Positions 9,113 to 19,005 of a stretch of 49,338 nucleotides of DNA are shown here, one piece after another (position 1 is the stretch's first letter; every line of letters starts with the position of its first letter). The notes below the pieces were generated by a model. That model made no database searches. It was not told the DNA's origin and saw nothing but the letters and a program-made list of their open reading frames with translations. The stretch is from Planctomycetota bacterium (GTDB lineage: Bacteria; Planctomycetota; UBA1135; GCA-002686595), in NCBI GenBank assembly GCA_029259595.1, contig JAJDEW010000127.1:1-49338 (forward strand), given 5' to 3'. Both the position numbers and the translations under genes were made by a program.

Positions 9113-9133
9113 GGGCCGGGACCGGGCCCTCAG
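9109..9133. terminator. Hairpin shared by two convergent gene ends
   Basis: CTGAGGGCC (9109-9117) pairs perfectly with GGCCCTCAG (9125-9133) around a 7-nt loop. The stop codons of both convergent genes (9110-9112 and 9130-9132) lie inside the stem. It is a probable bidirectional terminator, although no T-run follows. Confidence 0.5.
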
Positions 9134-10098
9134 ATCAACGCCAGGACCCAGGCGCCCGCGAGCAGGGCGAGCGCGAGCGCGCCGGCTGCGAGCTGGGCGC
9201 CGCGATCGTAGCGCAGGCGCTTGGGCAGGCCGATCCACAGCGCGCCGAGCGGCAGGCCGCAGACGAGACCCGTGACGTGGGCGAGCACGTCGGTGCGGTC
9301 GTCGGGTTGGCCCGAACCCAGGCCGTGGTAGGCCAAGAGCAGCATCCCCATCACGATCGGGGCCGCGCGCCGCAGCTTGCGAACGCGCAGGAGAAAGCGA
9401 CGGCGCCACTCCGCGCCGACCAGCATTCCGACCGCGCCGAAGACGGCCGTCGAGGCGCCGACCGAAAGGTGCTCGGGGGACTGCAAGAGCGCGTTCAGGA
9501 AGTTGCCGAGGGCGCCGGCCAAGAGGATTCCGAGCACGCCGAAGCCGCCGCCCACCGACACGAGGACCAGCGCTGCGAAGAGACCGCCGAAGAAGAGGTT
9601 CGAAAGGAGGTGGGGCGGACCCGTGTGCAGCGTCAGCGCGGTAAACGTGCGCCACCAGGCGCCGTCGAGGATCGCACCGGCGTGGGCGCGACCGGCGGCG
9701 AAGGCGCGTGCCGAGCCAGGGCCGACCGTCGTGGCGACGTAGCTGCCGCCCAGGACGAGGGCGTAGCCGACGAGCCCCGCGACGACGCCGATCGCGGGCG
9801 GATCGAGCTTCTCCCGCGGTGGCCAGTCGCGGTTCTCGCGCTCGTAGGTCGCGAGCTCGGTCAAGGCACGCTCCGCGTCGGCCGGCTGCACGTAGAGGGC
9901 ACGGCCGGCGGGTTCGTCCGCGCGCACGTAGGCGATCCCGATCGCTCGCAACACGAGCTCCCGCTCGCGGCGCTCGTGCTCGGAGTCGGCCCGGAAGACT
10001 TCGACCGCCGAGCCGGTCCGAGCGGCGGCGTTCGATCCGGAGTCGGCCTGTCGGGGGTCGCGGGGAATCGACACGGGGGGAGTCTCCCGGCTGCTCAC
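9130..10098 (-). CDS. Rhomboid-family intramembrane serine protease
   Basis: This is a 322-aa membrane protease that would cleave substrates within or next to the membrane. The first ~100 residues are soluble, and six or so membrane segments follow. Rhomboid hallmarks are present: HTGPPHLLSN (H and N of the oxyanion region, about residues 158-167), the catalytic serine in GASTAVFG (S216) and the catalytic histidine in AHVTGLVCG (H274). The start is GTG at 10098. Ordinary rhomboids are shorter at the N-terminus, and the extra cytoplasmic part has no recognised domain. Confidence 0.85.
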   Translation of the reverse strand: MSSRETPPVSIPRDPRQADSGSNAAARTGSAVEVFRADSEHERRERELVLRAIGIAYVRADEPAGRALYVQPADAERALTELATYERENRDWPPREKLDPPAIGVVAGLVGYALVLGGSYVATTVGPGSARAFAAGRAHAGAILDGAWWRTFTALTLHTGPPHLLSNLFFGGLFAALVLVSVGGGFGVLGILLAGALGNFLNALLQSPEHLSVGASTAVFGAVGMLVGAEWRRRFLLRVRKLRRAAPIVMGMLLLAYHGLGSGQPDDRTDVLAHVTGLVCGLPLGALWIGLPKRLRYDRGAQLAAGALALALLAGAWVLALI

Positions 10099-10149
10099 GT
10101 TCCGGGGACGACTCAGCCTACCCGCCCGCGCTCGCGAACGAAGCGAGGG

Positions 10150-10713
10150 TCAGTGGATCTCTCCGCAGGCGATCCGTCCGCCCGCGGCGCCGGTCGGCTG
10201 GGACGTGAGGTCGTCCGGGCCGGCGTGCACGATCAAGGCGCGTCCCGCAACGGAGTTCGGGCCCGCCGTCACCGTCAGATCCGGCATCAGGATCACGTGG
10301 TGCCCGCGTCCGCTCGCGTCGACCCAAACGTTGCCCAGGTCGCCGGCGTGGTGCTCGGGTGCGTGCGGCGAGCCGTGGGCCGCGCCGGTCGGATTGAAGT
10401 GGCCGCCCGCGGACGAGCCGTCGGTGGCCGAGCAGTCGCCGACTTCGTGCACGTGCACGGCGTGCCAACCGGGCGGTGCCTGCTCGATGACGAGCTCGAC
10501 GATCGTGCCGGCCTTCACCTCGGTGAAGGTGGCGTGCCCTTCGACGTCGCTCGCGCTCTTGGCGTCGAGGTCGGCGCTGGCGCGCTTGAAGCCGTCGGCG
10601 CGGACGGTCTTCAGCGTGCCGGCTTGCTCGGGGTCGCTCGTGTTCCCGGCGACGAAGATGCAGGACGAGACGAGGCCGATCAGGCCGGCCGAGAGGAGGG
10701 TGGAGATGCGCAT
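10150..10713 (-). CDS. sodC: Cu/Zn superoxide dismutase, probable lipoprotein
   Basis: This enzyme converts superoxide to oxygen and hydrogen peroxide outside the cytoplasm. The 187-aa protein shows the copper ligands in HVHEVGDC, GGHFNP and ALIVHAGPDD, the His/Asp zinc loop ending in GDLGN, and the active-site Arg with the disulfide Cys in GGRIACG. The N-terminus has a hydrophobic stretch and a lipobox-like LVSSC, so it is probably membrane-anchored. It lies 95 bp downstream of oleD on the same strand and may be read from the same transcript, though functional linkage is not shown. Confidence 0.9.
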   Translation of the reverse strand: MRISTLLSAGLIGLVSSCIFVAGNTSDPEQAGTLKTVRADGFKRASADLDAKSASDVEGHATFTEVKAGTIVELVIEQAPPGWHAVHVHEVGDCSATDGSSAGGHFNPTGAAHGSPHAPEHHAGDLGNVWVDASGRGHHVILMPDLTVTAGPNSVAGRALIVHAGPDDLTSQPTGAAGGRIACGEIH

Positions 10714-10808
10714 GGAGACCTCGCGTGGAAGTCGCCGTCCGTGGTCGGGACGGCGCGGTCGGGGCAACGGAGAAGCTTGGCAGAACCCGTGGCGTGGATC
10801 AACGTCGC

Positions 10809-11810
10809 TCAGGCCCGAGCGGCGGCCTGCAGCGCGTCGACGGTGCGTGCCGTCGCGGTGGCGAGATCGACGCGTTCGGTGTAGCCGAAGTCGCGCCGTG
10901 CGGGCTCCAGGTCGTAGGAATGCGAGCTCGCGAGCTGGGCTGCGACGAAGCGCGTCAGCGGCGGTTCTCCGTCCAGTTTCAGGTGCTTCCAGCAGAACTC
11001 GAGCAGGCCGCCCGCTCCGTAGGCCACGCGTGCCGGCAGTCGTCGTCGGACGGGCCGGTGTCCGGTCGTCTCCAGGAGTCCGTTGATCCAGCGCCAGAGC
11101 TGCACGGGCTCTTCCTGGCCGATGAAGTAGGCCTGGCCCGCGTGGGGTGCGCCCGGAACCAGCGCCCGCGCGGCGTCCGTGTGGGCCGCGGCGGCGTTCT
11201 CGACGAACGTGAGGCTGACTTCGTTGTCGCCGCTGCCGACGATCGCGAGCCGCCCCTTGCGAGCGCGGTCGAGGAGCCGTGGTACCAGGTGGGGGTCGCG
11301 CGGTCCGAAGACGAGGTGGGGACGGAGGGCGCAGGTCGCGAGCTCGCTCCCGTTGGCTTCCAGGACTTCGCGCTCGGCGATGGCCTTCGTCTCGGGATAA
11401 GCGCACAAGAAGCGCGCGGCGTAGGGCAGGTCGTTCTGGGCCCGGTGGTGGTCCGTTCCGTCGAAGCAGACGCTGGGCGAGCTCGTGTAGACGAGCCGGG
11501 CGATGCCTTCCGCCCGGCAAGCCGCGAGAACATGGCGCGTGCCCAGGACGTTCGTGCGCACGAAGTCGGCGCGTGCCCCCCAGACCCCGGTCAGTGCGGC
11601 CGTGTGGATGACCAGCTCGCAGCCGCGCACGGCCGCGCGCACGGCCTGCGCGTCGCCGAGGTCGCAGGTCACCGACTCCACGCCCAGGGCTTCCAGCTCG
11701 GGGTAGCGCGAGCGACTGGCCGCGCGCACGTCCCAGCCCTCGCGCAGGACGCAGCGCTCGACGATCGCTCGCCCGAGGAAGCCGCCACCGCCGGTGACGA
11801 GGACCTTCAC
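10809..11810 (-). CDS. oleD: OleD-like NAD(P)-dependent 2-alkyl-3-ketoacid reductase
   Basis: This 333-aa extended short-chain dehydrogenase is predicted to reduce the 2-alkyl-3-ketoacid made by OleA to the 3-hydroxyacid. The sequence shows the N-terminal dinucleotide motif GGGGFLG, a TSSPSV serine segment and the catalytic pair Y138/K142 in YPETK. By sequence alone it belongs to the 3-beta-HSD/epimerase group. The oleD call rests on its place after oleB and oleC. The GTG at 11810 overlaps the oleC stop by 4 bp (GTGA). It is the last gene of the operon that starts with the regulator at 20914. Confidence 0.8.
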   Translation of the reverse strand: MKVLVTGGGGFLGRAIVERCVLREGWDVRAASRSRYPELEALGVESVTCDLGDAQAVRAAVRGCELVIHTAALTGVWGARADFVRTNVLGTRHVLAACRAEGIARLVYTSSPSVCFDGTDHHRAQNDLPYAARFLCAYPETKAIAEREVLEANGSELATCALRPHLVFGPRDPHLVPRLLDRARKGRLAIVGSGDNEVSLTFVENAAAAHTDAARALVPGAPHAGQAYFIGQEEPVQLWRWINGLLETTGHRPVRRRLPARVAYGAGGLLEFCWKHLKLDGEPPLTRFVAAQLASSHSYDLEPARRDFGYTERVDLATATARTVDALQAAARA

Positions 11811-13483
11811 TTCGACTTGGCCTCCACCCAATGCTTCAGCTCGGGCCGGTTGATCTTCGCGTTGTGGCGCACGTCGACGGGAAAGCCGGAGTGGAAGTGG
11901 ATCCCGGCGAGTTTCGGCAAGTCGGAGTGTGTCTCGATGTGCGCGCGCAGATTGCGCTCGACGTCGCTGCGGAGCACGCCGGGCTCGAGTTCGATCACGA
12001 GGTGCGGCTCCTCGGCTCCGCGCGTCCCGGCGCCGACGAGGGCCGAGCGGAGGACGCCCGGGCACGTGTTGAACACGTTTTCGGTCGGCACGGGCAAGAG
12101 CAGTCCGTGCGCGGTTTCGATGCGGTGGGACTTGCGGCCGAGGAACCACAGCCGACCGTCATCGTCGATGCGTCCGACGTCGCCGAGTCGGTGCCAGACA
12201 CGGCCCATGTCGCGGATCTTGGCGAGGCGCGTCGCTTCGGGCGCGAACTTGTACTCGTGCGTGACGACGGGGCCGCGCACGCAGATCTCCCCGATCTCGC
12301 CGGGCTCGACCTCCCAATCGTCGTTCCAGGCGCCCGACGGCCACGTGCCCAGGGCCTCGTCGGTGATGCGGATGAGCCGCACATCGATGCCGGGTGCCGC
12401 GCGCCCGACGCACGTGCCTTCTCCGTTCTCCACGCGGCGCCGCACGTCGTCGGTGAGGTCGGAATTCGCGAGGTTCGCGACCGGGAGCGCCTCGGTCGCT
12501 CCGTAGGGAGTGTGAACCTCGCTGCCCGCGGGGAGCAGCTGGTAGAGCTCCTGAACGAGCGCCGGTGGAATCGGGGCCCCGGCCGAAGTCACGCGTCGCA
12601 GCGTCGTGAAGCGGCGGTTGTGCTCCTTCATCCAGGGTACGACGCGGCGCCAGACGGACGGTGAGGCGAACGTGAACGTGGCTCCGTTCGCTTCGATGGC
12701 GTGCACGATCTTCTCGGGATTGCACTGGCCCGGGTGCGACGGATCGATGTCGGGAAACACGGTCGTCAGTCCGAGCGCGTTGTCGAAGAGTGCGAACAGG
12801 GGGAAACAAGCGACGTCGACGTCGCCCGGTGTGAGCCCGTAGAGGTTCTCGAGCGCGAAGAGCTGCGACTCGAACATCGCGTGCGTGTAGGCGACGCCCT
12901 TGGGCGGTCCGGTGCTACCCGAGGTGAAGAGGATCGCGGCCTCCTCCGAGCCGAGCGTGTCGGCGATCGGGAAATCGGGCTCGCTTTCGCGTGCGAGCTT
13001 CTCGAGGGTTTGGCCCTTCCAGCCGAGCCGCGGCCCGACGGTGACGAAGAACTCGACCGAACGGAAGGCGCGCGGAAAGAGCAGGCGGGCCGCGTGGACC
13101 TTCGGGATCCCGATCAAGAGGCGCGGACGAACGCGCTCGACGCAATCCAAGAGGCTCTTGCGGCCCATGCCGGGGTCGATCAGGACCGGCACGACGCCCA
13201 GGCGGAAGAGCGCATGCGTGATCGCGATCAGGTCGGGACTGGGCGGCACGAACAGACAGGCGCGGTCCCCACGCTTGGCGCCGAGCCGCTTGATGCCGCG
13301 GGCGATCGAGTTCACGCGGTCTTCGAGCTCGGCATACGAGAGCTCGCGTCCGTCGTAGCTTCGCACGGCACAACGCTGGGGGGCTTCCTTGGCGCGCGCG
13401 CGCAGGCGCGCGGACACGTTGACCTCGTCCCCGAGGGGGGGCAAGTCGGAGCCGTGCAGGCGTCGCCTCTCGAGCAGGCTCAA
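11807..13483 (-). CDS. oleC: OleC-like beta-lactone synthetase (AMP-binding)
   Basis: This ~558-aa acyl-adenylate enzyme is predicted to turn the 2-alkyl-3-hydroxyacid from OleD into a beta-lactone. The ANL-superfamily motifs are present: the P-loop FTSGSTGPPKG, YGATEALP, the HRLGDVGRIDDDGRLWFLGR hinge region, and a C-terminal lysine in AKINRP. The TTG at 13483 is chosen because it overlaps the oleB stop (TTGA), as at the other junctions. A GTG at 13417 with a GGGACGAGG stretch upstream is the alternative and would give a start more like known OleC proteins. Confidence 0.85.
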   Translation of the reverse strand: MSLLERRRLHGSDLPPLGDEVNVSARLRARAKEAPQRCAVRSYDGRELSYAELEDRVNSIARGIKRLGAKRGDRACLFVPPSPDLIAITHALFRLGVVPVLIDPGMGRKSLLDCVERVRPRLLIGIPKVHAARLLFPRAFRSVEFFVTVGPRLGWKGQTLEKLARESEPDFPIADTLGSEEAAILFTSGSTGPPKGVAYTHAMFESQLFALENLYGLTPGDVDVACFPLFALFDNALGLTTVFPDIDPSHPGQCNPEKIVHAIEANGATFTFASPSVWRRVVPWMKEHNRRFTTLRRVTSAGAPIPPALVQELYQLLPAGSEVHTPYGATEALPVANLANSDLTDDVRRRVENGEGTCVGRAAPGIDVRLIRITDEALGTWPSGAWNDDWEVEPGEIGEICVRGPVVTHEYKFAPEATRLAKIRDMGRVWHRLGDVGRIDDDGRLWFLGRKSHRIETAHGLLLPVPTENVFNTCPGVLRSALVGAGTRGAEEPHLVIELEPGVLRSDVERNLRAHIETHSDLPKLAGIHFHSGFPVDVRHNAKINRPELKHWVEAKSK

Positions 13484-14430
13484 GGGTTTCGCTCCAGAAA
13501 GCCGCGCACAGCGTCGACGAGCGCGGGCCCGGCGTCTTCGGTCAGGTAGTGGCCCGCGTCGGGAAAGCGCACGACTTCGGCCTGCGGGAAGACGCGCTCC
13601 CAACGCTCGCGGAAGGTCGGGGTGAAGCACCAGTCACGCTCGCCCCACAGGATCTGCGCCGGCCGGTCGGCAAACCGGGGCAGAGCCTCCTCGATGGCCC
13701 CCAGCTCGCTCCACGACGGATGGCTCGGCCCCATCGGGATGTCGCGGACGAATTCGTGCGTCGCCACGCGGTGGTCATACGTGTCGTAGGGCAACAGGTA
13801 GCCGCGTTTGACCTCCGGCGTGAGCGGGCGTTCGACCGCCATGAAGGTCGCGGCTTTGGCGAAGGCGTTGAAACCGCGCACGGCCAGCGAGCCGAAGACG
13901 GGCAGGCGACAGACGGCGATGCGCAGGGGAATGCGGCTCGATCGAAAGGCCGCTGTGTTCGTGATGACGAGCCGTGCGATCCGCTCGGGATGACGGCGGG
14001 CGAAGCCCATGCCGATCGCGCCGCCCCAATCGTGCAAGACCAACGTCACGCGTTCGAGGCCGAGCGCGTCGACGAGGCGCTCGAGGTTCTCGATGTGGCG
14101 CGTGAGCGTGTAGGGATAGGTCCGCGGCTTGTCCGAGAGCCCGCACCCGACGTGGTCGGGGGCGACGCAGCGGTAGGCGTCGGAGAACGCGCGTACGAGC
14201 GCCCGCCACATGAAGCTCCAGGTCGGATTGCCATGCAGGAACAGCAACGCTTCGCCGTCGCGCGGTCCCTCGTCGAAGTAGTGCTGGCGGATCGCCTCGC
14301 CGCCCGCCGGCGCGCCATGCACGAAGACGCGCGGCTCGAACGGCAGCTGGGCCGCGATCGGGGCCAGGCGGCGCCGCAGATGCTCGACGTCGGCTCCGAG
14401 ACCGGTCCCGGGATTCGCGAGAAGCGTCAT
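13480..14430 (-). CDS. oleB: OleB-like alpha/beta hydrolase (beta-lactone decarboxylase)
   Basis: This 316-aa protein of the haloalkane dehalogenase group is predicted to split CO2 from the OleC beta-lactone and release the olefin. HGNPTW (residues 66-71) forms the oxyanion region, the nucleophile is Asp134 in HDWGG, and the catalytic His lies in DAGHYLTED. An Asp nucleophile fits OleB and dehalogenases rather than esterases. The ATG overlaps the upstream reductase stop and its stop overlaps oleC. In some actinobacteria oleB and oleC are fused; here they are separate but overlapping. Confidence 0.8.
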   Translation of the reverse strand: MTLLANPGTGLGADVEHLRRRLAPIAAQLPFEPRVFVHGAPAGGEAIRQHYFDEGPRDGEALLFLHGNPTWSFMWRALVRAFSDAYRCVAPDHVGCGLSDKPRTYPYTLTRHIENLERLVDALGLERVTLVLHDWGGAIGMGFARRHPERIARLVITNTAAFRSSRIPLRIAVCRLPVFGSLAVRGFNAFAKAATFMAVERPLTPEVKRGYLLPYDTYDHRVATHEFVRDIPMGPSHPSWSELGAIEEALPRFADRPAQILWGERDWCFTPTFRERWERVFPQAEVVRFPDAGHYLTEDAGPALVDAVRGFLERNP

Positions 14431-15302
14431 GCTTCGCCTCCCCCGGACGGCGGCTGTGTGACAGTTCTCAGGCTGGCGGGCGAAGGCGTCGGCTCGAGCG
14501 CCGTGGCCTTGCGGAGCACCTCGGCGTCGAACGGGTTCACGTCCATGCCGGCGTCCACGACGATTCCCTGGGCGTTGATGCCGGCCGAGCGCGGAGACAA
14601 CAAGAAGAGCGCCGTGTCCGCGACCTCGGTCGTCGCGAGGGCGCGCTTGCGCAGGGTCAGCTGTTCGGCGAAGAGGTAGCTCTCGAGGTAACCGGGGATG
14701 CCGGCGGAGGAGGCCGTCTTGAGCAGGCCGGCGCGCACGCTGTTGAAGCGCACGTTGCCGAGCGCCGCGAAGCTCTTCGCCAGGAAGACGACGGCGGAGT
14801 CCAGGGCGGCCTTGACGGGCGCCATGTAGCCGTAGTTCTCGGCGGCGATGCGTGTGGACGAGATCGAGACCGTGACGACCGAGGCGTTCTCCTCGAAGGA
14901 CGCGCGCAGGGCGTCGGCCAGCTGCACGAGCGAGAGCACCGACACGTCGACCGCCTGGAGGAAGTCCTCCTTGCGTGTCCGGTGGAACGGCTGCCAGCCG
15001 TCCGAGTAGTTGGCGTAGGCGATGGAGTGCAGGAAGCCCGCCAACGGGCGCCCGAGCGCCGCGACGTCGCGCCCAAGGGCTTCGATGTCCGAGCGCTTTT
15101 CGACGTCACAGACGAAGATCGGGTCGTCACCGAGGCGTTGTGCGAGCTCGGCCCGCCGCTCCTCGCGGTGCACGACCCACAGCACGTGCGCACCGGCTTC
15201 CTGCAGGCGCTTGCCCACGTGATAGGCGACGCTCTTTCGGTTCGCGACTCCCGCGACCAAGACCGTCTTCCCTTCCAATTGAAGCCAGTTCGACAAAGGC
15301 AC
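14427..15302 (-). CDS. FabI-like enoyl-ACP reductase
   Basis: This ~291-aa NAD(P)H-dependent SDR is predicted to reduce the trans-2 double bond of an acyl-ACP. It has the FabI-type cofactor motif GVANRKSVAYH and the Tyr-(x)6-Lys pair at Y157/K164 in NYGYMAPVK, the same positions as in E. coli FabI. It is a second, pathway-specific copy type, judged by its place between the FabZ-like gene and oleB. The GTG at 15302 is the likely start. A TTG two codons later has better spacing from the GGGGGG run. The C-terminal ~25 residues are Pro/Ser-rich and extra to the family. Confidence 0.8.
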   Translation of the reverse strand: MPLSNWLQLEGKTVLVAGVANRKSVAYHVGKRLQEAGAHVLWVVHREERRAELAQRLGDDPIFVCDVEKRSDIEALGRDVAALGRPLAGFLHSIAYANYSDGWQPFHRTRKEDFLQAVDVSVLSLVQLADALRASFEENASVVTVSISSTRIAAENYGYMAPVKAALDSAVVFLAKSFAALGNVRFNSVRAGLLKTASSAGIPGYLESYLFAEQLTLRKRALATTEVADTALFLLSPRSAGINAQGIVVDAGMDVNPFDAEVLRKATALEPTPSPASLRTVTQPPSGGGEA

Positions 15303-15318
15303 CCCCCAGGATCGCCCG

Positions 15319-15774
15319 TCAGGTTCGAAGCACTCGTTGCATGGCGCCGGCCGCAGACAAGACGAACGATATGCGCAGGACCACCGCCTCATCGCACAGG
15401 ACGCGCCCGGACATGAACCAGGCCGGCCCCACGCGTTCGTCGACCTTGACGTTCGTGCAGAGCGTCTCGGCGGTGCGCACGATCCGCCGGAAGCGGGCCT
15501 TCTCGATCTTCGTCAGGACCGGGACGCCGGCCGCTTCGTCGAAGCCCTCGAGCCGCTGCGAAACGAAGAGCGCAGCGACCTGGAAGACGTGTTCGGAGAT
15601 CAAGACGCCGGGCAGGACGGGATTGCCCGGATAGTGCCCGGCGAACCATGAACCGTCCGCGGGCACGTCCCACTCCGCGTCGATCGACCGCTCCGTTTCC
15701 TGCACGATGCGGTCGACGAACAGGAAGGGCTCCCGGTGCGGAATCCGAGCTTCGATCTCCGAGCGAGCGCTCAT
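15319..15774 (-). CDS. FabZ/FabA-like 3-hydroxyacyl-ACP dehydratase
   Basis: This 151-aa hot-dog-fold enzyme is predicted to dehydrate a 3-hydroxyacyl-ACP to an enoyl-ACP. The signature [16 protein letters not shown] holds the catalytic His47 and Glu61. The family norm after Glu is AMAQ; here it is HVFQ, so the substrate tunnel may differ. It overlaps the FAD oxidoreductase stop/start at 15771-15774 (ATGA) and leaves 16 bp to the next gene. The substrate is probably bound to the ACP encoded at 18692-18967. Confidence 0.85.
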   Translation of the reverse strand: MSARSEIEARIPHREPFLFVDRIVQETERSIDAEWDVPADGSWFAGHYPGNPVLPGVLISEHVFQVAALFVSQRLEGFDEAAGVPVLTKIEKARFRRIVRTAETLCTNVKVDERVGPAWFMSGRVLCDEAVVLRISFVLSAAGAMQRVLRT

Positions 15775-17288
15775 CGGACGGTTTCCTCGTCGCGGACGGC
15801 TGCGGCCGCCGCGCGTTGGTGCAGCAGCTCGTCGACCTTGTTGGCGGTGATGGCGCCGTAGTTGGCTGCGCCGAGCCAGCCGGACATGATGATGCCTACG
15901 CTTCCGGCATGGAAGAGGCCGCGTATCTGGCGCGGCAGCTCCATGCTGACCTCGAGCCCCTCGAATTTCGTCCCAAAGGACGTGCCCTGCGGGTGTTGCG
16001 TGTAGAAAGCGAAGGTGCGGGGGGTGGCGGCCTCGACGTGGGAGATCTTGCGGCCGACGCCCGGCAGGTAGCCTTCCAGGCAGTCGATCGTGTCCCGTAT
16101 CAGGCGCTCCTTCTCGCGCTCGTAGCCCTCCGGCGACAGCTCGGCCCAGTCGGACCAGTTGGCGTTCGTCGAGCTGACCACGGCGTAGCGGTCCGAGCCC
16201 GGCCGCATGCGGGGGTAGTAGAACGAAAAGGTCCGGCTCTGACCGTGGAGGTCGCAGAGCGCGGGCGAGTCGAAGGTCGGACGCGTCGAAGTGAACAGGA
16301 GCTCGCCGACGTCCTCGATCTCGGCGCCCTTCTCGAGTCCGAGGTAGACCTGGCAGCTCGAGGTGTTGAGACGCACATCGCGGTTCTTCCGGAAGAGCTC
16401 GGCCGGAACGCTCTCGGGGCCCAGGAGCTTCTCGATCGTGGTCTTCAGGTTGGCGTTCGAGACGACGGCGTCGGCCGCGATGAAGCGTCCGCTGTCGGTC
16501 TCGATCCCGCGCACCTCGCCGCCTTCGACGACGATGCGCTCGACCTGGACGTTGTTGAAGAGCTCGACGCCGTTGTGAACCAGCTCGTCGCGCATGGCGC
16601 GAACGAGGCTGTCGGTCCCGCCCGAGAAGGTGAAGACGCCCTTGCTCATGAAGTTCGAAAAGACGATTCCGTACGTGATCGCCGGATCGTCGAGTGTCGA
16701 GCCGTTGGCGTACGAGATCGGCTCCATCAACAGTCGGTGGACGTCGTTGCGACCCGGGAACCAGCGCTCGAAGAGCGCGCCGGTCTTCTCACCGCTGTCG
16801 TCGTAGAAGTCCATGCGGCGGATGTCGTCGAAGAAGGCCTCGACGGTCTCGCGCCGGACTCCGAGGACGTCGACCAGCTTGTTCGTGAAGTCCTCGCGCG
16901 TGAAGGCCGTGTCGAACGAGAACTGCGGGTTGTCGAAGCGCACCGACTCGAGCCGAACGATGCGGCTGGCGATTTCCGTGTTCCAGTACTTGCGGCACGT
17001 CTTCTTCATTCCGACGGGGAAACCGTGCAGGGAAATGTCGAAGACGTGGCCGCCGCGGCGCTTGAACCACGTGGCGAGCCCGCCGAAGTTGTAGTGCTGC
17101 TCGAGCAGGCAGACCTTGTGTCCGGCTCGCCCCAGGATGTTCGCCGCGGTCAAGCCGCCCAGGCCGCTGCCCACGACGACCACGTCGTAGCTAGCGCGCG
17201 CCTTCTTCAGCGGGTCGAACGTCAGCGGTCGCTTGCCGTCGGAGCTGCCCTTGAAGTAGCGCGGCTGGAGGGTCGAGCCGTCCTTCAT
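15771..17288 (-). CDS. CrtI/RetSat-like FAD-dependent oxidoreductase A
   Basis: This 505-aa flavoprotein belongs to the phytoene desaturase/retinol saturase superfamily. The dinucleotide motif GSGLGG is at residues 40-45, followed by [10 protein letters not shown]. The superfamily C-terminal FAD-contact stretch ([14 protein letters not shown] ... NYGAITAN) is intact. About 35 residues precede the FAD domain. No carotenoid genes (crtB, crtE) are nearby, so the substrate is more likely an acyl chain on the neighbouring ACP. Desaturation, saturation or cis/trans isomerisation are all possible. The ATG at 17288 overlaps the stop of the second oxidoreductase (ATGA). Confidence 0.75.
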   Translation of the reverse strand: MKDGSTLQPRYFKGSSDGKRPLTFDPLKKARASYDVVVVGSGLGGLTAANILGRAGHKVCLLEQHYNFGGLATWFKRRGGHVFDISLHGFPVGMKKTCRKYWNTEIASRIVRLESVRFDNPQFSFDTAFTREDFTNKLVDVLGVRRETVEAFFDDIRRMDFYDDSGEKTGALFERWFPGRNDVHRLLMEPISYANGSTLDDPAITYGIVFSNFMSKGVFTFSGGTDSLVRAMRDELVHNGVELFNNVQVERIVVEGGEVRGIETDSGRFIAADAVVSNANLKTTIEKLLGPESVPAELFRKNRDVRLNTSSCQVYLGLEKGAEIEDVGELLFTSTRPTFDSPALCDLHGQSRTFSFYYPRMRPGSDRYAVVSSTNANWSDWAELSPEGYEREKERLIRDTIDCLEGYLPGVGRKISHVEAATPRTFAFYTQHPQGTSFGTKFEGLEVSMELPRQIRGLFHAGSVGIIMSGWLGAANYGAITANKVDELLHQRAAAAAVRDEETVR

Positions 17289-18673
17289 GATCGGGCGCTC
17301 GGCACCAGGGCGTGTTTGTTGGCCATCAGGATGCCCGACATCATCGCACCGACGACCCCGAGGTAGCCCTGGTCCGTCCCGCAGACGAAGAGGCCACCGA
17401 GGTGGGTCGTCCCATCCCAGCGCTTGCGGGGCGAGCCGTACACGGCGCCGAAGGCGTGGCCGGTGAAGTGCTGGATCGTGCGGGGCGTGAAGATGTCCTG
17501 GAAGACGGAATGGGGGCGCCAGTCGCCGAAATAACGCGCGGCACCCTCGATCGCAGCGCTCGCGGCGCGCTCCTTCTCGGCCCGGTAGCGCTCCTCGGAG
17601 AGCGTCGTCCAGTAGTGGTGATTCGCGAGCACGGTCACGCGCATCACCCCCTCCGGCAGGGGCTTCTCGCTCGCGAAGTTGTTCGGCGCCGACAGGACGC
17701 CCGAGCGCGGGTCGATCCCCGTTTCGGGTTCGCGATAGGTCAGGCGCTCCTCGGTGCAGTAGAAGGCCGTTGCGCAGGTGCAGCCCAGCTCCGCGGGGGT
17801 CGTGTCGAGCACGGAGATCGACTCCAGGAACGTCAACCGCCCGACGTCCTCGCTCTGGATGTGGTCGTCTTCGCCGGCCATCCGGAGGGTCTCGACGTAG
17901 CCGGCGGACGAGAGCACCGTATCCGTCTCGAGCTCGGTTCCGTCGTCCAGCACGACGCCGCGCGTGCGCCCGCCCTCGTGGACGATTCGCTCCACGCCGT
18001 TGCCGAGCAAGAGCTCGCCGTTCGTGCGCTTGAAGCGCTTGATGATCAGGTTCAAGAGCGTCCGAACGCCGCCCTCCGGCCGCGCCAGGCCCTCGAGGAA
18101 GATGCTGCGGAAGAGCACCACGAAGATCTTCCAGTCGACGTCGTCCTCGCGCGCGCTGCCGTACCACAAGAGCGGCAGCAAGAGCGCGTCCGCCAGGCGC
18201 GGATCGCGGACGTGGCGCGTCAGCTCCGCGCGTCCGCTACGGCCGGCGGTCGCGTCGTCGCCCAGGTCGTAGTCGCGGACCTCTTGCACCAGGCGGCGGA
18301 AGCCGTCGATCTCGGCCGGGAACGCGCGCGCGACTTCGCTCTCGAGCTCACGGAAGTCGTTCGTGAAGCGCAGCGCGAGGCCAGGGAAGCGAATCTCGGA
18401 GTGCCCCTGTTCACCGAGGCGCAACTCTTCGTGACGGATGCGCAGCTGCCGCAGGACCTTGGTCAAGGGCCGATTCGGCGTGCGCGGCGGCACGAAGTTG
18501 GTGAGGGCGTGCAGGCCGACGTCGAAGCGCCGCCCCGCCTTCGTGTAGAAGGAATTCAGGCCGCCCCACAGCTCGTGCCGCTCGACCACCGCGACCCGGC
18601 GATCGTACTGCGCGAGCCGCAGGCCCGCTGCGAGCCCGCTCAGCCCGGCCCCGATGACCACCGCGTCGTACAA
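17285..18673 (-). CDS. CrtI-like FAD-dependent oxidoreductase B
   Basis: This 462-aa flavoprotein is of the same superfamily as the neighbour at 15771-17288 but clearly different in sequence. It begins almost at the FAD motif ([13 protein letters not shown], then [10 protein letters not shown]) and ends with [25 protein letters not shown]. Two unlike CrtI-type enzymes in tandem suggest sequential or paired action on one substrate. The start is TTG at 18673, 18 bp after the ACP stop. No in-frame ATG exists before the FAD motif. An acyl-chain substrate is inferred from context only. Confidence 0.75.
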   Translation of the reverse strand: MYDAVVIGAGLSGLAAGLRLAQYDRRVAVVERHELWGGLNSFYTKAGRRFDVGLHALTNFVPPRTPNRPLTKVLRQLRIRHEELRLGEQGHSEIRFPGLALRFTNDFRELESEVARAFPAEIDGFRRLVQEVRDYDLGDDATAGRSGRAELTRHVRDPRLADALLLPLLWYGSAREDDVDWKIFVVLFRSIFLEGLARPEGGVRTLLNLIIKRFKRTNGELLLGNGVERIVHEGGRTRGVVLDDGTELETDTVLSSAGYVETLRMAGEDDHIQSEDVGRLTFLESISVLDTTPAELGCTCATAFYCTEERLTYREPETGIDPRSGVLSAPNNFASEKPLPEGVMRVTVLANHHYWTTLSEERYRAEKERAASAAIEGAARYFGDWRPHSVFQDIFTPRTIQHFTGHAFGAVYGSPRKRWDGTTHLGGLFVCGTDQGYLGVVGAMMSGILMANKHALVPSARS

Positions 18674-18691
18674 GGGCGTGCCTCGCGCGAC

Positions 18692-18967
18692 TCAGGCGTT
18701 CGCGGCGCAGTGCAGCGCCTTGTCGGCGAGGTGGGGGTGCAGATAGCTGACGCACCCGTCGATGGTCGCGAGCTCCTTGTAGTCTTCCTCGGGGACCTGC
18801 ACGCCATAGAGCTTGCGCAGCTCCATGACGATGTCGAGAAAGTCCATCGAGTCGAGGTCGATCTGCTCGCGGAGGCGCTCCGCGTTGTCGAGCCCGCTCA
18901 GGTCTTCGTCAGGGGCAATCGTGGCGATGATGTCCTTGATGGCAACGACGACTTCTTCTCGGGTCAT
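18692..18967 (-). CDS. Dedicated acyl carrier protein
   Basis: This is a 91-aa acyl carrier protein. The 4'-phosphopantetheine attachment serine is S40 in DLDSMDFLD, between acidic helices typical of ACPs (MTREEVVVAIKDII; IVMELRKLYGVQVPEED). The C-terminus is about 12 residues longer than a standard ACP and contains a Cys. Its position between the ketosynthase and the two FAD oxidoreductases suggests it carries the chain for the whole operon. The start is ATG 18967, 38 bp downstream of the ketosynthase. Confidence 0.9.
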   Translation of the reverse strand: MTREEVVVAIKDIIATIAPDEDLSGLDNAERLREQIDLDSMDFLDIVMELRKLYGVQVPEEDYKELATIDGCVSYLHPHLADKALHCAANA

Positions 18968-19005
18968 GGGATCGGATTCCTGGGTCGTGAGTTGAGTGAA
19001 CGGTT

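Noticed and set aside
15771..18673. Carotenoid biosynthesis cluster
   Set aside because: The two CrtI-like genes have no crtB, crtE or cyclase nearby and are embedded in acyl-ACP and ole genes.
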